This document shows, one piece after another, positions 62,680-64,000 of a stretch of DNA of 64,000 bases (the first letter of the stretch is position 1; each line of letters opens with the position of its first letter). The stretch is taken from assembly GCA_964483695.1 (NCBI GenBank), contig CAZACZ010000004.1:34759-98758 (forward strand), written 5' to 3'. This DNA is from CAZACZ01 sp964483695 (GTDB lineage: Bacteria; Deinococcota; Deinococci; Deinococcales; Trueperaceae). The position numbers and the translations under genes are program-made. Below the pieces are notes generated by a model. It was not told the DNA's origin and searched no databases. It saw nothing but the letters and a program-made list of their open reading frames with translations.

Positions 62680-63945
62680 TCAGTCGGTCACGGCCCCTTG
62701 CGAGGCGCTACTGACCAACTTCGCGTACTTCGCCAACACCCCGTGCGCGTAGCGCGGCGCCGGGGCCGTCCAGGCGGCGCGACGACGCGCCAACACCGCG
62801 TCGTCCAGCTCGACCTGGAGCAGGTTTCGCTCCGCGTCGATGGTGATGACGTCGCCTTCCTCCACCAACGCGATCGGGCCGCCGGCGGCCGCCTCCGGCG
62901 CGACGTGGCCGACCACCAGGCCGTACGTGCCGCCCGAGAAGCGCCCGTCGGTGATCAGGCCGACGGCGTCGCCGAGGCCCTTGCCGATGATGGCGCTGGT
63001 GGGGGAGAGCATCTCGCGCATGCCGGGGCCGCCGCGCGGACCCTCGTAGCGGATCACGATGACGTCGCCGGCTCGGATGCGGTCTCCCAAGATGGCGTCC
63101 AGGCAGGCCTCCTCGCTCTCGAAGACGCGCGCCGGGCCGGAGATGCGGGTCTGCTTGAGCCCTGTCGTCTTGGCCACGGCCCCGTCCGGCGCCAAGTTGC
63201 CGCGCAGCACGTTGAGGTGGCCCTGGGCGTAGAGCGGCGCGTCGAACCGATGCACCACGTCCTGGCCGGCGGGCGGCGCGGCCGCCACGGCAGCTAGGTT
63301 CTCGGCCACCGTACGACCGGTGATGGTCAGGCTGTCGCCGTGCAGCAGACCGGCTTCGAGCAGCATCTTCATCACCAGCGGGATCCCACCGACGCGATGC
63401 AGGTCGGTGGCGACGTAGCGGCCCGACGGCTTGAGGTCGCACAGCACCGGGGTGGTGCGGCGCAGACGTTCGAAGTCGTCCATCGTCAACGGCACCTCGG
63501 CGGCGTGGGCGATGGCCAGGAGGTGCAGCACCGCGTTGGTGCTGCCGCCGACGGCCATGACCACGCGGATGGCGTTCTCGAAGGCGGCGCGCGTCATGAT
63601 CTTGCGCGGGGTCAGGTCCGACTCGATGGCACGCACCAGGGCGCGGGCGCTCTCCTCGGCGCTGACGCGCTTCTCGTCGTCCTCGGCGGCCATGGTGCTG
63701 GAACCGGGCAGGCTCATGCCCATCGCCTCGATGGCGGACGACATGGTGTTGGCGGTGTACATGCCGCCGCACGAGCCGGCGCCAGGGCAGGCGTGCGTCT
63801 CGATGGCGCGGAACGTCTCGAGCGGGATGCGACCGGCGGCGTAGGAGCCGACCGCCTCGAAGACGCTGACGATGGTGAGGTCCTCGCCGTCGTAGTGACC
63901 GGGCTTGATGGTGCCGCCGTAGACGAACACCGACGGGATGTCCAT
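62680..63945 (-). CDS. ilvD: dihydroxy-acid dehydratase, N-terminus missing
   Basis: This is an iron-sulfur enzyme that dehydrates dihydroxy acids in isoleucine and valine synthesis. The 421 visible residues start MDIPSVFVYGGTIKPGHYDG and include PGAGSCGGMYTANTMSSAIE (cluster Cys), GRFSGGTYGLVVGHVAPEA and ELDDAVLARRR. About 130 N-terminal residues of the usual 550 are absent. Directly upstream the frame has a TAG four codons before the ATG, yet a neighbouring frame reads VIPGVL as in the family. So either the DNA near the edge has indels or the gene is disrupted. The ATG at 63945 is probably an internal Met. Confidence 0.85.
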   Translation of the reverse strand: MDIPSVFVYGGTIKPGHYDGEDLTIVSVFEAVGSYAAGRIPLETFRAIETHACPGAGSCGGMYTANTMSSAIEAMGMSLPGSSTMAAEDDEKRVSAEESARALVRAIESDLTPRKIMTRAAFENAIRVVMAVGGSTNAVLHLLAIAHAAEVPLTMDDFERLRRTTPVLCDLKPSGRYVATDLHRVGGIPLVMKMLLEAGLLHGDSLTITGRTVAENLAAVAAAPPAGQDVVHRFDAPLYAQGHLNVLRGNLAPDGAVAKTTGLKQTRISGPARVFESEEACLDAILGDRIRAGDVIVIRYEGPRGGPGMREMLSPTSAIIGKGLGDAVGLITDGRFSGGTYGLVVGHVAPEAAAGGPIALVEEGDVITIDAERNLLQVELDDAVLARRRAAWTAPAPRYAHGVLAKYAKLVSSASQGAVTD

Positions 63946-64000
63946 GCGCGCCTACGCGATCATCGCGATAGACGAGGACTCCGGGGATAACTCGCACGCG

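Overview
The window is a very GC-rich (roughly 70%), gene-dense bacterial chromosome segment with about 58 protein genes, three tRNA genes, no rRNA, no CRISPR array and no recognisable insertion sequence or prophage. It looks like a member of the Deinococcota (Thermus/Deinococcus/Truepera side). Ribosomal proteins L13 and S9 read like their Thermus counterparts, a TTHA0227-type small metallopeptidase is present, clpB carries an HspR-type (HAIR) operator, and many genes have a -10 box only 5-9 nt before the start codon, the leaderless-mRNA layout known from Deinococcus. Placement below phylum level is not possible from this sequence. Four N runs and a poly-G stretch show a draft, probably metagenome-derived assembly. 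Two of the N runs are spurious.

Layout. 1-4.9 kb: arginase, 6-phosphogluconate dehydrogenase, tyrosyl-tRNA synthetase, phosphofructokinase. 5-7.9 kb: pntAA-pntAB-pntB transhydrogenase operon closed by a 12-bp hairpin. 8-12.3 kb: clpB and a large lipoprotein. 12.3-19.3 kb: SulP transporter, PIG-L deacetylase, TPR protein, RqcH, MFS exporter. 19.3-25.2 kb (minus strand): rplM-rpsI, uppP, gltX-ftsY-mqnB, fructose-bisphosphate aldolase. 25.3-31.3 kb: penicillin-acylase family enzyme and a coupled degenerate-SDR/nrdR/rsmF operon. 31.5-39.5 kb: bactofilin, accDA, rpe, sulfurtransferase, class III aminotransferase, rsmJ, 3-hydroxyacyl-CoA dehydrogenase. 39.5-40.2 kb: two tRNA-Gln and one tRNA-Ser. 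40.3-48.9 kb: upp, wecA-wecB, a folP-folB fusion with folK, metallophosphoesterase-ackA, ROK kinase and a UPF0316 membrane protein. 48.9-53.6 kb: an unknown gene, a PASTA membrane protein, a pseudo-E2 with an E3-binding domain, PspC and DUF309 proteins. 53.7-55.8 kb: ubiX-ispD-ispE. 55.9-60.1 kb: ferric-iron ABC transporter (fbpC/fbpB/fbpA). 60.3-64 kb: metallopeptidase, Gfo/Idh oxidoreductase with ThuA protein, and the C-terminal three quarters of ilvD.

Most of the content is housekeeping: glycolysis and pentose phosphate (pfkA, fba, gnd, rpe, ROK kinase), acetate (ackA), fatty-acid initiation (accDA), isoprenoids and quinone (ispDE, ubiX, mqnB), folate, undecaprenyl-linked glycans (wecAB, uppP) and translation. 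Genes within operons are often joined by 4-nt ATGA, GTGA or TTGA overlaps.

The main points of interest are: the leaderless promoter architecture, which resets several start codons; the HAIR operator on clpB; a catalytically dead E2-like protein preceded by an overlapping upstream reading frame; a DHPS-DHNA fusion whose HPPK neighbour lacks an ordinary start codon; a 25-bp palindrome at the likely transcription start of fbpA; and two false gaps in rsmF that collapse to give one intact gene.
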